Below, piece by piece: positions 8,728 through 34,210 of a DNA stretch of 64,000 nt. Source of the stretch: Streptomyces cinnabarinus (lineage in GTDB: Bacteria; Actinomycetota; Actinomycetes; Streptomycetales; Streptomycetaceae). The stretch covers positions 1,116,001-1,180,000 of the forward strand of contig NZ_CP114413.1 in assembly GCF_027270315.1 (NCBI RefSeq), given 5' to 3'. Under the pieces are notes generated by a model. That model was not told the origin of the DNA and ran no database searches. It saw only the letters and a list, made by a program, of their open reading frames with translations. Within the stretch, counting starts at the first letter, position 1. Each line of letters starts with the position of its first letter. A program made the translations under genes and the position numbers.

Positions 8728-11700
8728 GCTCGGACAGCCCCGGCCCCAGCAGGGCCGTGATGCGTCCCAGAGGGCCGGCTTCCAGCAGCTCATGGTGGCC
8801 GCACGCGATGTCGTACGGGACGACCGGCCCGGTGCAGTACGGCTGCCAGGCCGCGGGATCCGCGCCCCCGCCCTCTTCTCCCGTTGCGCGGAAGAACAAG
8901 ACTCCGGTGCCGCCCCCGAGGACGGGCGGCGGACCTCCGCGCAGGAACTCCGCCGCGGACCCGGCCGCCGCGCGCACACCGGTCACGACCGCGTCACCCA
9001 GCACGGCGAGGGAGGCCGGAGACTCCCCCGCGGCAGAGAAGCCCAGGGCCCGCAGCGCCTCGCCGTCGTCCTCGCCGGCCGGCCCGCGACGGTCCGTCGG
9101 CAGATGGGTGTCGAGGAGGACGAGGAGTTCCACCCGCTCGCCCTCCTCGGTCAGCCGGGCGGCGATCGCGTGGGCGAGCTGCCCGCCGAGCGACCAGCCG
9201 AACAGCCGGTAGGGACCGTGCCTTTGGACGGAGCGCATCGACTCCACATGCCGGCGCACGACCTCGTCCGGTTTGCGGGGCGCCGATCCGGGCTCCGCGA
9301 GGTCGGCCGCCTGCAGGCCGTACACCGGCAGGCCGGGGTCGAGGTGCGGGAGCAGGCGGGCGTACGGCCAGGCGAGCCCGCTCACCGCGTGCACGCAGAA
9401 CAGCGGCCGCCGGTCCGGTCCCTCGCGCAGCGGCAGCAGCGGGGCCAGGTCGGCTTGCGTGCCACGCCCTGGACCGGCGTCCGGACGGTCGTCGCCGAGC
9501 CTGCGGGCCAGGGCCGTCACGGACGGTGCCTCGAACAGTGCGCGGACGGACAGCGCGTCTCCCGTCACCGCCCGGATCCTGCCGATCAGCCGGGTCGCGA
9601 GCAGGGAGTCGCCGCCGAGGTCGAAGAAGGACGCGGCGGGGTCCGGCGCGACCACCCCGAGCGTCTCCGCGAAGAGCCGGCTCAGGATCTCCTCGCGGGG
9701 GCCGAGGGCCACCGCCGTGGCGCGGGGCGCAGGCGGCGGCGCGGGCAGGGCGGCACGGTCGAGCTTGCCGCTCGGTGTCAGCGGGATCCGCTCCGTCTGC
9801 ACGAACGCGGACGGCACCAGATAGTCGGGCAGCAGGGCGCGCGCATGGCGCAGCAGGTCCCCGTGGTCCAGGGTGAGTCCGGGCCGTACGGCCACGACGT
9901 GGGCGACCAGCCTGCGGCCCCCCGCGCGGTCGTCGCGTGCCGTCACGACGGCCCGCACAACCAGGGGATGGCGCAGCAGCACGGCCTCCACGTCGGCGGG
10001 CTCCACCCGGTGCCCCCGGATCTTCACCTGGTCGTCCAGCCGCCCCAGGAACTCGATCGCGCCGTCGGCCCGGTACCGCACCAGGTCGCCGGTGCGGTAC
10101 ATGCGCTCGCCCGGCTCGCCGAACGGGCAGGCCACGAAGCGCTCCGCGGTCCAGCCCGGCCGGCGCGCATAGCCGCGGGCGACGCCTGCGCCGGCCAGGT
10201 GCAGTTCGCCCGGGACGCCGACGGGCACCGGGCTCAGCCGCTCGTCCAGCACATAGGCCCTGGTGTTGCGGATCGGGTGGCCGACTGGAGGATTCCCCTC
10301 CGGACCTGTGTCGCCGGCCTGCCAGGTCAGGGCGAAGACCGTGGTCTCGGTCGGGCCGTACACATTGGTCACAGCACAGCCGGGTATGCGGCGGCGGATC
10401 TCCCGTACCAGAGCGTCGGAGAGCGGTTCGCCGCCCAAGTGGACGCGCCGCACGGCCAGTTCGCCGGTCAGGGCGGGAAGGAGGCTCGTCAGGGCGGAGG
10501 GCACCGTGGTCAGGAGGCTGCCGCGCCAGCCGTCGCGTTCGACGAGCGTCAGCAGGTCGTCCACGAGTTCCACACAGCCGCCGAGCGCGAGCGGCAGGAC
10601 GGTGTCCTCGATGTGTGCGTCGAAGGCGAGGGAGATCGACCCGAGGACGCGGGCGACCGAGTCGGCGCCGAACTCGGCCTGGTACGCGCCGATCAGATTC
10701 ACGACACCGGCGTGCTCGACAACCACGCCCTTGGGCGTCCCGGTGGTGCCCGAGGTGTGGATGACGTAGGCCGCGTGGTGCGGGAGGATCGGCCCGCCCC
10801 GCTCACGGTCCGCGATCCGGGCCCGGTCGCGTGCCGCGAGGTCGCTGACGGTGGCCGAGTCGTCGACGACGATCGGGGCGGTGCCGGGCGGCAGCAGGGA
10901 CCGTACGGCGGCGGAGGTCACGACGAGGCGGGGCCGCGCCTCGGAGAGCACCCGGGCCAGTCGGTCGGCGGGCTGGCGGGGGTCGAGGGGCAGGTAGGCG
11001 GCCCCTGCCTTGAGCACGGCGAACAGGGCGATCAGGGCATCGGGGGTGCGCGGCAGGAGCAGCGCGACCGTCGTCTCGGTGCCCGCTCCCGCGTCGAGCA
11101 GGAGGCGCGCCAACTGGTTGGCCCGAGCGTCGAGTTCGGCGTACGTCGTGGTGCGTTCCGCGTGGATGACCGCCGGGGCTCGCGGGTTCCGGTCGGCCTG
11201 GGCCTCAATCAGTGCAGGCAGCGCGGTCGCGGGGACGGGGGCGGCGGTGTCGTTCCATTCGACGAGCAGCCGGTGGCGCTCGTCCTCGGGAAGGAACGCC
11301 TGCTCGGCGAGGGCGTCGACGTCGCGGTGCGGGTCGTGCGCGATGCCCGCGAGCAGTCGTACGAACCAGTCCGCGATCCGCTCGGCGCGGTCGCGGGTGA
11401 AGTGGGCGCGCTGAAACTCCAGCCGCACGCCGAGGGTGTCGCCCGGCGTGCAGACGACGGACAGCGGGTAGTGCGTGGCGTCGTATCCGTCCGCGACGGT
11501 GCAGCGCAGGCCGGTGTCGAGTGCCGCGTCGTGGCCCCGGCCGCCCGCCGGATAGTTCTCGAAGGCCGTCGTGGTGTCGAACAGCGCCTGCCGGCCGGTG
11601 AGCCGGTGAATCTCGGAGAGTCCGAGGTGGTGGTGCTCGAAGAGCTCGATCTGGTCGTCCTGGACCCGTTCCAGCAGCTCCGACAGTAACTCCCCGGCGC

Positions 11701-12618
11701 GTACGGCGACTCTGGCCGGCAGCGTGTTGACGAGCAGTCCGACGAGGCTTTCCACGCCTTCGACGTCGGCCATGCGGCCGGAGACGGTCATACCGAACAG
11801 CACGTCGTCCCGGCCGGTCAGCCGGCGCAGGACGAGGCCCCAGGCCACCAGCACCACGGTGTTGAGGGTGACACCGCAGTCGCGGGCGACACCAGTGAGG
11901 GCGGCCGATGTGGCGGGGGGCAGGGTGCGCAGGACGCGCTCCGGGATCGTCGCGGCCTGTCCGGCCGCCTCCGGCGCGACCAGGGTCGGCCCGTCGACGC
12001 CCGCCAGCGCGGCCCCCCACGCCTCCCGCGCCTCCTCGGAACCGGTGTCGGCGAGCCAGTCCAGGTAGGACGTGTAGGAGGGCGCCGGCGGCAGTTGCTC
12101 GCATACGGCATCTCCCCACCCGTACAGCCGCCACAGCTCGTCCACGACGAGTGACGTGGACCAGCCGTCCAGGATCAGGTGATGGCTCGTCAGCGCGAAG
12201 CGCCAGCGCCGTTCGTCGAGACGCAGCAGCAGGAACCGGATCAGGGGCGGGCGGGCGAGGTCGAAGCGCCGGGCGCGCTCCTGGTGCACGGCGTCCACGG
12301 CCGCGCCCGCCCTCGCGTCCGGCGGTAGTCCGGTCAGGTCGGACAGCCGCCAGTCCAGGGGCGGGTCGGGGGTGATGAACTGCACCGGCTCTCCGGACGC
12401 CGCCGCGCGGAACCCGGCGCGCAGTCCGTCGTGTCGGCGTTGCAGCGCACGACAGGCCTCGCGCAGTCGTACGGCGTCGAGCTCGCCGTCGACTTCGAGC
12501 GTGAGCTGGGTGGTGTAGATGTCCTGGCCCTCCGCGTCGTACGCGGTGTGGAAGTACAGGCCCCGCTGGAGTGGCGCCAGCGGGAGCTCGTCCGGGGTGC
12601 CGGTGGCCGGGTGCCCTC

Positions 12619-12622
<4 letters not shown>
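8705..12622 (-). CDS. NRPS terminal module C-A-T-TE
   Basis: A 1305-residue termination module. Domains by approximate residue: C 10-430, opening LPLAPLQRGLYFHTAYD (typical of C domains accepting a D-configured donor) with active site SHHLILDGWS; A 470-955; T near 1000 with FFDLGGDSLLATRL; type I thioesterase 1070-1300 with GWSLGGQ (nucleophile Ser) and a late CGHHELLE His. The hand-read A code is D-A-E-T-H-G-V-V-F-K; it matches no code I know, but Glu at position 239 is often seen with basic side chains (Lys, Orn, Arg-derived). The ATG at 12622 overlaps the upstream NRPS stop as ATGA, so translation is coupled. The upstream protein ends in an E domain, consistent with this C type. The last few codons run into transposase DNA. 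Confidence 0.92.
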
Positions 12623-20241
<7,619 letters not shown>

Positions 20242-20290
20242 GCTGAGCTCGACCTCCGGGCTCGGTGGGTGGCTGGTGCCGTTGCTGGCA

Positions 20291-21349
20291 CTAGACGGCG
20301 CTGGAGCGAGCGCGGAGTTCGCCGATCCGACGCAGGCCGGCAAGCACGGTCTTGGTGTCGACGCCGAAGTCGATCAGACAGGCGATCTCGTCGACTCCCG
20401 CGGCGCGCACGGCCTCGACCGTACGGCGGGCGTCCTCGACGGATCCGAACAGGCCCCGCTGGTCGAAGTAGGTCTCGAAGGAGCGGGTGAGGAGAAAGTC
20501 GATGTCCTCGTCGTCCAGGGTGTCCACGTCGAAGTCGGGGTCGGCCTCGGTGAACGAACGGGTCACCAGGTGGATGGAGCTCCTGAGGTAGTCGCGCAGG
20601 GGCTCGCGTACGGTGTCACGGGCCTCGGCGCGGGTCCCGGCGAGGTAGGTGTGGAGCATCAGGACGACATGGCCGTCCCAGCCGTCGTGGGTGCGGCGGG
20701 CCGTCCGGCGGTACTCGGCGATCTTCTCGGTCAGTTCGTCGAGGCTCTGGTGGAGCAGATGCGTCAGCACCCCGGCCCGGGACCGGGCGGCGGCTCGGAA
20801 GGTGTCCGCCTCGCCCGCGCTGGTCACCCAGACCGGCAGCTCCGTCTGCACGGGCGGGGGGAAGACCCGGACCGTGGTGGGCGCCCCGGTGCCGTCGGTC
20901 ACGTCGAGGGGTTCGCCGCGCCACAGCCGTCGTACCTCTTCGAGGCGCTGGAGCAGCACCGTCTTACGGTCGGCGTACGCGGTGTGGCCGAGAGCGAAGT
21001 CGGTGGGGTGCCAGCCGGAGGCGAAGGAGACGCCCACGCGTCCGCCGGAGAGATTGTCCACCACGGACCACTCCTCGGCGATGCGGGCGGGGTGGTGGAG
21101 GGGCGCGACGACGCTTCCGGCGCGGATGGCGATGTGGTCCGTGGTAGTGGCGAGCGCGGCACCCGTCACCGCCGGGTTGGGGTAAAGCCCGCCGAAGGGG
21201 TGGAAGTGGCGCTCAGGCGTCCACACGGCCGTGAAGCCGTTGCGGTCAGCGAACCGGGCTCCCTCCAGCAGCAGTTCGTACCGTCCGCGGGGGTCGCCGG
21301 CCGGCGTTCCGGCGCTGTCGTCGGCGAAGTAGAAGAGACTGAAGTCCAT
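20291..21349 (-). CDS. Luciferase-like FMN-dependent monooxygenase, MupA/Atu3671 type
   Basis: A 352-residue flavin-dependent oxygenase with a bacterial-luciferase TIM barrel: MDFSLFYFADDSAG start, GFTAVWTPERHFHPFGG, RIAEEWSVVDNLSGGRVG and SFASGWHPTDFALG. These are hallmarks of the MupA/Atu3671 group, which is strongly associated with NRPS and PKS assembly lines and uses FMNH2 from a partner reductase. The ATG at 21349 is chosen because homology starts there and AGGGGA precedes it. It lies between two NRPS genes on the same strand (51 bp and 49 bp gaps), so it belongs to operon II and probably oxidises a carrier-bound aminoacyl or peptidyl intermediate. The atom oxidised is unknown. Confidence 0.85.
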   Translation of the reverse strand: MDFSLFYFADDSAGTPAGDPRGRYELLLEGARFADRNGFTAVWTPERHFHPFGGLYPNPAVTGAALATTTDHIAIRAGSVVAPLHHPARIAEEWSVVDNLSGGRVGVSFASGWHPTDFALGHTAYADRKTVLLQRLEEVRRLWRGEPLDVTDGTGAPTTVRVFPPPVQTELPVWVTSAGEADTFRAAARSRAGVLTHLLHQSLDELTEKIAEYRRTARRTHDGWDGHVVLMLHTYLAGTRAEARDTVREPLRDYLRSSIHLVTRSFTEADPDFDVDTLDDEDIDFLLTRSFETYFDQRGLFGSVEDARRTVEAVRAAGVDEIACLIDFGVDTKTVLAGLRRIGELRARSSAV

Positions 21350-21400
21350 TGCTGTGGTCCCCTGTCGGTCGGTTGCGGTCCAGTCCACGCCGGGCGGGCC

Positions 21401-27466
<6,066 letters not shown>

Positions 27467-27497
27467 CGGATTCCTCGCGTGGGCAGGGGGCGTCGCG

Positions 27498-27517
27498 TCC
27501 GGCCCGGGTGGGCCGGA
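27498..27517. promoter_or_regulatory. Palindrome in divergent promoter region of NRPS operon II and MFS gene
   Basis: TCCGGCCC at 27498-27505 is perfectly mirrored at 27510-27517 with a 4-nt spacer, inside the 110-bp gap between two divergent start codons. It could be an operator or a short hairpin; GC-rich palindromes arise by chance in such DNA. Confidence 0.4.
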
Positions 27518-27576
27518 TGGCTCGTGTAGCGTGAACTCCTCTGTAGGCCACCGCAGTTGAGGGCGTACCGCATACC

Positions 27577-28854
27577 ATGACCGCTGAGGGAAGACCGCTC
27601 GTCGCCGCGGCCCCGAGCACGGCCGGGCACGGCCTGTTCGGGCATCGGAACTTCCGGCTGCTGCTCATCGGCGAGACCACCAGCAGGTTCGGTACGAGCG
27701 TCACGTCGGTGCTGCTCCCGCTCACGGCGGTCGTGACACTGGACGCCTCCCCCGCCTTGGTCGGACTGCTGACGGCCGCGCCCTGGCTGCCCTGGCTGGT
27801 GGTCGGTCTGCCGGCCGGTGCCTGGGTCGACCGGTGGCCGCGGCGCCAGGTCATGCATGTGTGCAACCTGGTGTCTGCGGCGCTGTTCTTGAGCGTCCCC
27901 GCCGCCTGGTGGTCGGGGGTGCTGACCGTCTGGCAGCTGCTCGCGGTGGCCTTCCTCACGGGCACGGCCTCGGTGTTCTTCTCGACCGCGTACTCCAGCT
28001 ATCTGCCGGTCCTCGTGGACAAGTCCGAACTCATGGAGGGCAACGCGAAGTTGCAGGGCGGTGAACACCTGGCGCGGATCGCCGGGCCGGGGGCGGGCGG
28101 GCTGCTCGCGCAGCTGCTCGGCATGGTCCCGGGCCTGCTGCTGGACTCCGTCTCGTTCGTCGTGTCGTCGTGGTGTCTGCGCCGCATACGGGCCGACGAG
28201 CCGCGGCGCGCAGACGGCCGGGTGCGGCTGCGCGAGGAGATGTCCGCGGGGCTGCGCTTCATCGGCCGGGACCGGCTGCTGCGGGCCGTCATCGGCTTCG
28301 GCGCGGCGGCCAATCTCGCGCTGGCCGGTTATGAGGCGACCTACATCGTGTTCCTGGTCCGCTCGGTGGGGCTGGGTGCGGGCACGGTGGGGCTGCTCGG
28401 CTCCTGCGGCGCGGTCGGCGGGGTACTGGGGGTGCTGTGCGCGCGCCGGATCGCGCGTCGGCTGGGTACGGCCCGCGCCCTGGTGGCCGCCCAACTCGGT
28501 TCCTCGCTCTTCGGGTTGCTGATCCCCCTCACGGCGCCGGGTCCGCGGCTCGCGCTGTTCGTGATCGGCTCGACCGTGACGATGGCCGGGCTCGTGGCCT
28601 GCAACGTGATCATCGTGAGCTTCCGTCAGTCGTACTGCCCGGAGGAACTGCTCGGCCGTGTCACCTCGACGGCGCTGCTGATCAACTTCAGTACGGTGCC
28701 GCTGGGCGCCGTCGCGGCCGGGGCGCTGAACTCCGCCGTGGGAGCGCGTCCGACGATGTGGATCGTCGCCGGGGCCCTGGTGGCGGCGGTCCTTCCGCTG
28801 CTGTCGGGTCCGCTGCGCGGTCTGCGCGACCTTCCCGGTGCCGGGTCGCCTTGA
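27577..28854 (+). CDS. MFS exporter
   Basis: A 425-residue major facilitator with about 12 hydrophobic segments (for example LVGLLTAAPWLPWLVVGLPA, and GLVACNVIIVSF near the C-terminal bundle) and the conserved WVDRWPRRQVM loop of motif A after the second helix. It resembles the siderophore/peptide exporter branch of MFS permeases found in NRPS clusters. It is the only plus-strand gene inside the biosynthetic region and separates operon II from operon I, facing away from the operon II start. That makes it the likely exporter or self-resistance pump for the operon II product. Substrate is inferred from position only. Confidence 0.88.
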   Translation: MTAEGRPLVAAAPSTAGHGLFGHRNFRLLLIGETTSRFGTSVTSVLLPLTAVVTLDASPALVGLLTAAPWLPWLVVGLPAGAWVDRWPRRQVMHVCNLVSAALFLSVPAAWWSGVLTVWQLLAVAFLTGTASVFFSTAYSSYLPVLVDKSELMEGNAKLQGGEHLARIAGPGAGGLLAQLLGMVPGLLLDSVSFVVSSWCLRRIRADEPRRADGRVRLREEMSAGLRFIGRDRLLRAVIGFGAAANLALAGYEATYIVFLVRSVGLGAGTVGLLGSCGAVGGVLGVLCARRIARRLGTARALVAAQLGSSLFGLLIPLTAPGPRLALFVIGSTVTMAGLVACNVIIVSFRQSYCPEELLGRVTSTALLINFSTVPLGAVAAGALNSAVGARPTMWIVAGALVAAVLPLLSGPLRGLRDLPGAGSP

Positions 28855-29010
28855 TGTCTCTGCCGTGGGTTCCATGAGCGTCGTTCACCTCCCGTCCTGT
28901 CCGGATGTGCCGCTGCCGGGCGGACCCGGCGTGGACGGGCGCCGTCGGCCGGGCCGTGTCCACGTCCGTGTCCTCCGTCAGGTGCTCCAAGTCCCGTCGG
29001 CCGGTCGCGC

Positions 29011-29748
29011 TCACCGGACCGCGAGCTCGGCCACCGCGCCGGCCGCTCCCCGGCCGACGGGGACGTCCGTGAGGAGCCAGGCCCGGTCGGTGCCGGCGGG
29101 TTCGGTGCCGGTGCCGACGTAGCAGGAGGCCGGGGACTCGGCGAGGCCGACACCGAGTCCTTTGAGATAGGCCTCCTTTCTGACCCAGGCCCGGGCGAAG
29201 GCCCGCGGGCGGGCGGACGGGGGAAGCAGCGCGAGTTCGTCGCGTTCGCGCGGGTGCAGGGCGTCGGCGGCCTCGGCCACCGCGGCCGGTGAGGGGACGG
29301 CCTCCACGTCCACGCCGACCGGGACGGCCGCGAAGGCCAGCAGTCCGAGACCGCCGCTGTGGCTGAGCGAGTAGTGCAGCGGGTCCCCCACCACCCCGGG
29401 CCGCCCGTGCGGTCCGCCGCACAGCGGGCACGCCCACCGGGTCAGCGGCACACGCGCGGGCTCGGTGCCCAGGTAGGCTCCGAGCAGCAGGCGAAGCCCC
29501 AGGTGAGTGGCCAGATAGCACTCCCGGTCCGTCGGCACGCGCAGGGCCGCGGCTCTGGCGCGTTCCTGCACGTCGAGCACATCGGGCGCCGCGCGCACCA
29601 CGGCCGCACGGTGCCGTGCGGCGTGCAGCAGCCAGATGTGCGCGCGCCCGCCCGCCGCCGGCGGGGTGAGCCGCCGGCCGGTGACCGCCGCCGGGTCGAA
29701 CGCGCGGACCTGTGTGGGGTCACGCAGCGTGCCGGTGGCGTACGGCAC
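29011..29748 (-). CDS. Sfp-type 4'-phosphopantetheinyl transferase
   Basis: A 245-residue PPTase that converts apo carrier proteins to the holo form using CoA. The two core motifs are VGVDVEAV (magnesium-binding Asp/Glu) and FARAWVRKEAYLKGLG, and the N-terminal WLLHAARH region fits the Sfp class. It starts 3 bp after the stop of the Asp-hydroxylase gene, so it is co-transcribed as the last gene of operon I. Twelve or so T domains in the locus need this activation, and no other PPTase is seen in the window. Confidence 0.92.
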   Translation of the reverse strand: MPYATGTLRDPTQVRAFDPAAVTGRRLTPPAAGGRAHIWLLHAARHRAAVVRAAPDVLDVQERARAAALRVPTDRECYLATHLGLRLLLGAYLGTEPARVPLTRWACPLCGGPHGRPGVVGDPLHYSLSHSGGLGLLAFAAVPVGVDVEAVPSPAAVAEAADALHPRERDELALLPPSARPRAFARAWVRKEAYLKGLGVGLAESPASCYVGTGTEPAGTDRAWLLTDVPVGRGAAGAVAELAVR

Positions 29749-29751
29749 GGC

Positions 29752-30729
29752 TCAGGCCGCAGCCGTCGCGGCGCTGCGGACGGTCTCTTCCATACGGCTG
29801 CCGTGGCGCATCCGGAAGCGCAGCCGCAGTCCGTCGCCGGTCCGCTCGGCCTTCACGGTGCGTTCGGCGGTCCAGCCGAGGGCGCGGAACTCGCCCTCGC
29901 CCAGGTGCACCAGGGCCGCCCGTGGCTCGTCGTCGACCTCCAGGACGAGCCGGCCGCCGTCGAGCCGCAGCCGTGCGGGCCGGTCGGGCCCGCTGGCGTC
30001 GGCCAGTTCCTCGGGCTCACCGTAGAGGAAGGCGTCGGGGATGGCGAACGTGCTCTGGAATTCGCTCAGTTCGTCCTCGGGCAGCTGGATCTCCGGACGG
30101 TTGAGCAGCACCTCGGACCAGCGGACGCGGTCGCGGAACTCGGCCGGGAACAGCTCCAGCAGTTCGGCGTTGACATAGGCGTCGATGACGAGGTGGACGC
30201 GGCGCTCGGAGCCGCCGTTGCGCACCGAGTGCGGGCGGGAGAAGTCGCCGAACCAGAAGGTGCCCGGCTGCCAGGTGTGGGGCTGCCTGTCGAGGGTGAG
30301 GACGGCTTCGGGGTTGGTGACGAACGGTATGTGCAGCCGGACCCAGCCGGCCGCGAGCCCGTACGGCTGGTCACGGTGTTCGTCGACCTCGGCGCCGACG
30401 CCGAGCGACATCAGCCGTACCGCGCGCAGTTCGGTGGGCAGGCTGTCCAGGATGGACCGGATGTACGGGGTCTTCTCCAGCCAGGGGGTGGCCGCGTACT
30501 CGACGAGGCCGAGACCGCCGGGGTCGGTGCGGTCGGCGCGGCCGTCGGGGCTGCGCAGCGGCAGCACCCGCCAGTCGAGGACGGTGTCCTCACTGGGTTC
30601 CAGGCCCTCGCCGTAGGTGCGCTGGGCCGCCCACTGGGTGCGTTCCAGGACGGCGAGTTCGGCCAGCAGCCGCTCGACGTCGAAGTCACCCTTCAGGCGT
30701 GCGGCGCTCAGGTTGTTGCCACTGCTCAT
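29752..30729 (-). CDS. Aspartyl/asparaginyl beta-hydroxylase family oxygenase
   Basis: A 325-residue Fe(II)/2-oxoglutarate oxygenase. The iron ligands appear as the HxD in VDEHRDQPYG and the later His in FSRPHSVRNGG; the segments WVRLHIPFVTNPEAVLTLD and WQPGTFWFGDF fit the Asp/Asn hydroxylase fold. Members of this family in NRPS clusters usually beta-hydroxylate free or carrier-bound Asp, Asn, His or related residues. It belongs to operon I, between an MFS exporter and the PPTase. Substrate unknown; the other operon I residues with acid or amide side chains are the obvious candidates. Confidence 0.85.
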   Translation of the reverse strand: MSSGNNLSAARLKGDFDVERLLAELAVLERTQWAAQRTYGEGLEPSEDTVLDWRVLPLRSPDGRADRTDPGGLGLVEYAATPWLEKTPYIRSILDSLPTELRAVRLMSLGVGAEVDEHRDQPYGLAAGWVRLHIPFVTNPEAVLTLDRQPHTWQPGTFWFGDFSRPHSVRNGGSERRVHLVIDAYVNAELLELFPAEFRDRVRWSEVLLNRPEIQLPEDELSEFQSTFAIPDAFLYGEPEELADASGPDRPARLRLDGGRLVLEVDDEPRAALVHLGEGEFRALGWTAERTVKAERTGDGLRLRFRMRHGSRMEETVRSAATAAA

Positions 30730-30802
30730 GATGTGCCTCTTTCCTCTCGTGTCTTCGGAGGTGTGCTCTTCGGCCGGGTACGGGGGTGTGCGCGGGGCGG
30801 GC

Positions 30803-32092
30803 TCAGGGTGCGGGGGCCTTGTGGTCGTCGGGCTCGGGGATGACCGCGGGCGGCGGCCGGTCGTCGAGTTCGCGCCAGTGCGGGCGCAGGGCGGGCAGCA
30901 CGGTGCTGCCGAGGTAGAGGGCGGCGCAGCCGATCAGGACGGGGCCGAGGCCGGCCAGGGTGACGAGGAAGCCGGCGAGGATGGGCCCGAGAGGGACACC
31001 GGCGGAGCCGACGGAGTCGGTGAGCGCGGAGACCCGGCCCAGCAGGGGGCGCGGGATGCGCTCCATCATCACGGCGTTGAGGATCGGGTTGACGAAGCCG
31101 ATGGCCAGTCCGTCCACGACGGCCACCGCGAGAACCGTCCACAGCGGCAGGTCGAAGGCCATCACCAGGAAGCGGGGCGGCCCGGCGAGGAGAAAGGCGA
31201 TGACGTACGTCGGCCGGCGGCGCAGCCGGTGCGCGAGCCCGGTGGCGAGCGCGGAGCCGCAGACCGCGGCGATGCCGAACACCGAGCCGAGGGCACCGAT
31301 CGCGGCCGGGCCGCCGCCGGTCTCCTTCGCCCACACCGGGATGAGCAGGGAGCCGTACGCCGCGTCGATGAGGTTGGTGACGCACAGCATGGCGGCGATG
31401 GACCGCAGCAGCCGGTCCTGGCGCAGGAACCGCAGCCCTGCGCGCAGACGGTCGAGGTAGCGCTCTTCCTCTGCGGGTCCCGCTTCGGCCGGTTCGGTCG
31501 GCGCGGGGCCGCGACGGGGTCCGGTCGCGGCGATGATCAGCGCCGAGACCAGGAAGGTGACGGCGTTGACCGCCAGGGCCCACACCGGATCGAAGAAGGC
31601 GACCACGGCGCCGCCGGCGGCGGGCCCCGCGGTGCCGGCGAGCCGTTCCAGGGTGCCGACCATGCCGCTGACCCGCTCCAGTGGCATGCCGACCGCCTCG
31701 GCGGTCTCCGGGGTGAGGGTCCGCTTCGCCACATCGCCGGGCCCGCGGGCCAGCCCCAGCAGGGTCGCCAGCGCCAGCAGCAGCCCGTACGGCAGGAAGC
31801 CCAGCCAATGGCAGAGCGGGACCATCGCGATCACCGCGGCGCTGACCAGGTCGGCGACGACGCTGAACCTGCGGGCTCCGAACCGGTCGATCAGGGGCCC
31901 CGCCAGCGCCTTGCCCAGGACGAGCGGCACCGCCTCGGCGAAGACGACGAGTCCCGTCTGCGACGCGCTGCCGGAGGTGACGAGCACCAGCCAGGGCAGG
32001 GCGATCATGGTCAGCCGGGTGCCGAACAGCGAGACCGTGTAGGCGCTCAGCAGTCCGTACAGCGAGACTCGTGAGGCTGGGGATGTCCGCAT
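30803..32092 (-). CDS. MFS exporter
   Basis: A 429-residue major facilitator with two six-helix bundles; the N-terminal motif-A-like loop is LIDRFGARRFSVV. It is a different subgroup from the other MFS gene in the locus. It lies 43 bp after the stand-alone A-T gene and 73 bp before the Asp-hydroxylase gene, all on the minus strand. It is probably the exporter dedicated to the operon I product. The ATG start is supported by position and homology; substrate unproven. Confidence 0.88.
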   Translation of the reverse strand: MRTSPASRVSLYGLLSAYTVSLFGTRLTMIALPWLVLVTSGSASQTGLVVFAEAVPLVLGKALAGPLIDRFGARRFSVVADLVSAAVIAMVPLCHWLGFLPYGLLLALATLLGLARGPGDVAKRTLTPETAEAVGMPLERVSGMVGTLERLAGTAGPAAGGAVVAFFDPVWALAVNAVTFLVSALIIAATGPRRGPAPTEPAEAGPAEEERYLDRLRAGLRFLRQDRLLRSIAAMLCVTNLIDAAYGSLLIPVWAKETGGGPAAIGALGSVFGIAAVCGSALATGLAHRLRRRPTYVIAFLLAGPPRFLVMAFDLPLWTVLAVAVVDGLAIGFVNPILNAVMMERIPRPLLGRVSALTDSVGSAGVPLGPILAGFLVTLAGLGPVLIGCAALYLGSTVLPALRPHWRELDDRPPPAVIPEPDDHKAPAP

Positions 32093-32135
32093 GGGTGCGG
32101 GGCCTTTCCGGAAGGGGCGGAAGGGGCGGCGGCGA

Positions 32136-33998
<1,863 letters not shown>

Positions 33999-34038
33999 GG
34001 GGTGGGCTCCTCTCGGGGGCTTTCGCACCACGCCCTAG

Positions 34039-34210
34039 GTCCTGTCGTCAAATTCCCGTCGTCCGCCCGGAGGGCGGGCCCGGCGGCGTCTGGTGCGTGC
34101 GATCGCAAGGCGCCGGAGCGTCCGCGTGACGGAGTCACGTGGGCGTTTCGGCAACGCGGCGAGCGTGCGTGCCAGGCGTCGCCGGGCAGACGGGAATTTG
34201 ACGACAGGTC
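34039..34210. mobile_element. IS5-like MITE (172 bp) with CTAG target duplication
   Basis: Terminal inverted repeats of 22 bp (34039-34060 starting GTCCTGTCGTC, and 34189-34210) match with one mismatch. They flank a 128-bp non-coding interior and are bounded on both sides by CTAG (34035-34038 and 34211-34214). CTAG duplication is characteristic of IS5-group transposition. There is no transposase, so it needs one in trans. It lies between the TauD-type gene and the A-T gene. The right CTAG contains the stop codon (TAG on the minus strand) of the TauD-type gene. Confidence 0.85.

Noticed and set aside
28930..28964. Possible terminator between the convergent MFS and PPTase genes (CGTGGAC / GTCCACG)
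   Set aside because: Only 7 bp of stem with a 21-nt loop; too weak to call, although a terminator would be expected between these converging genes.
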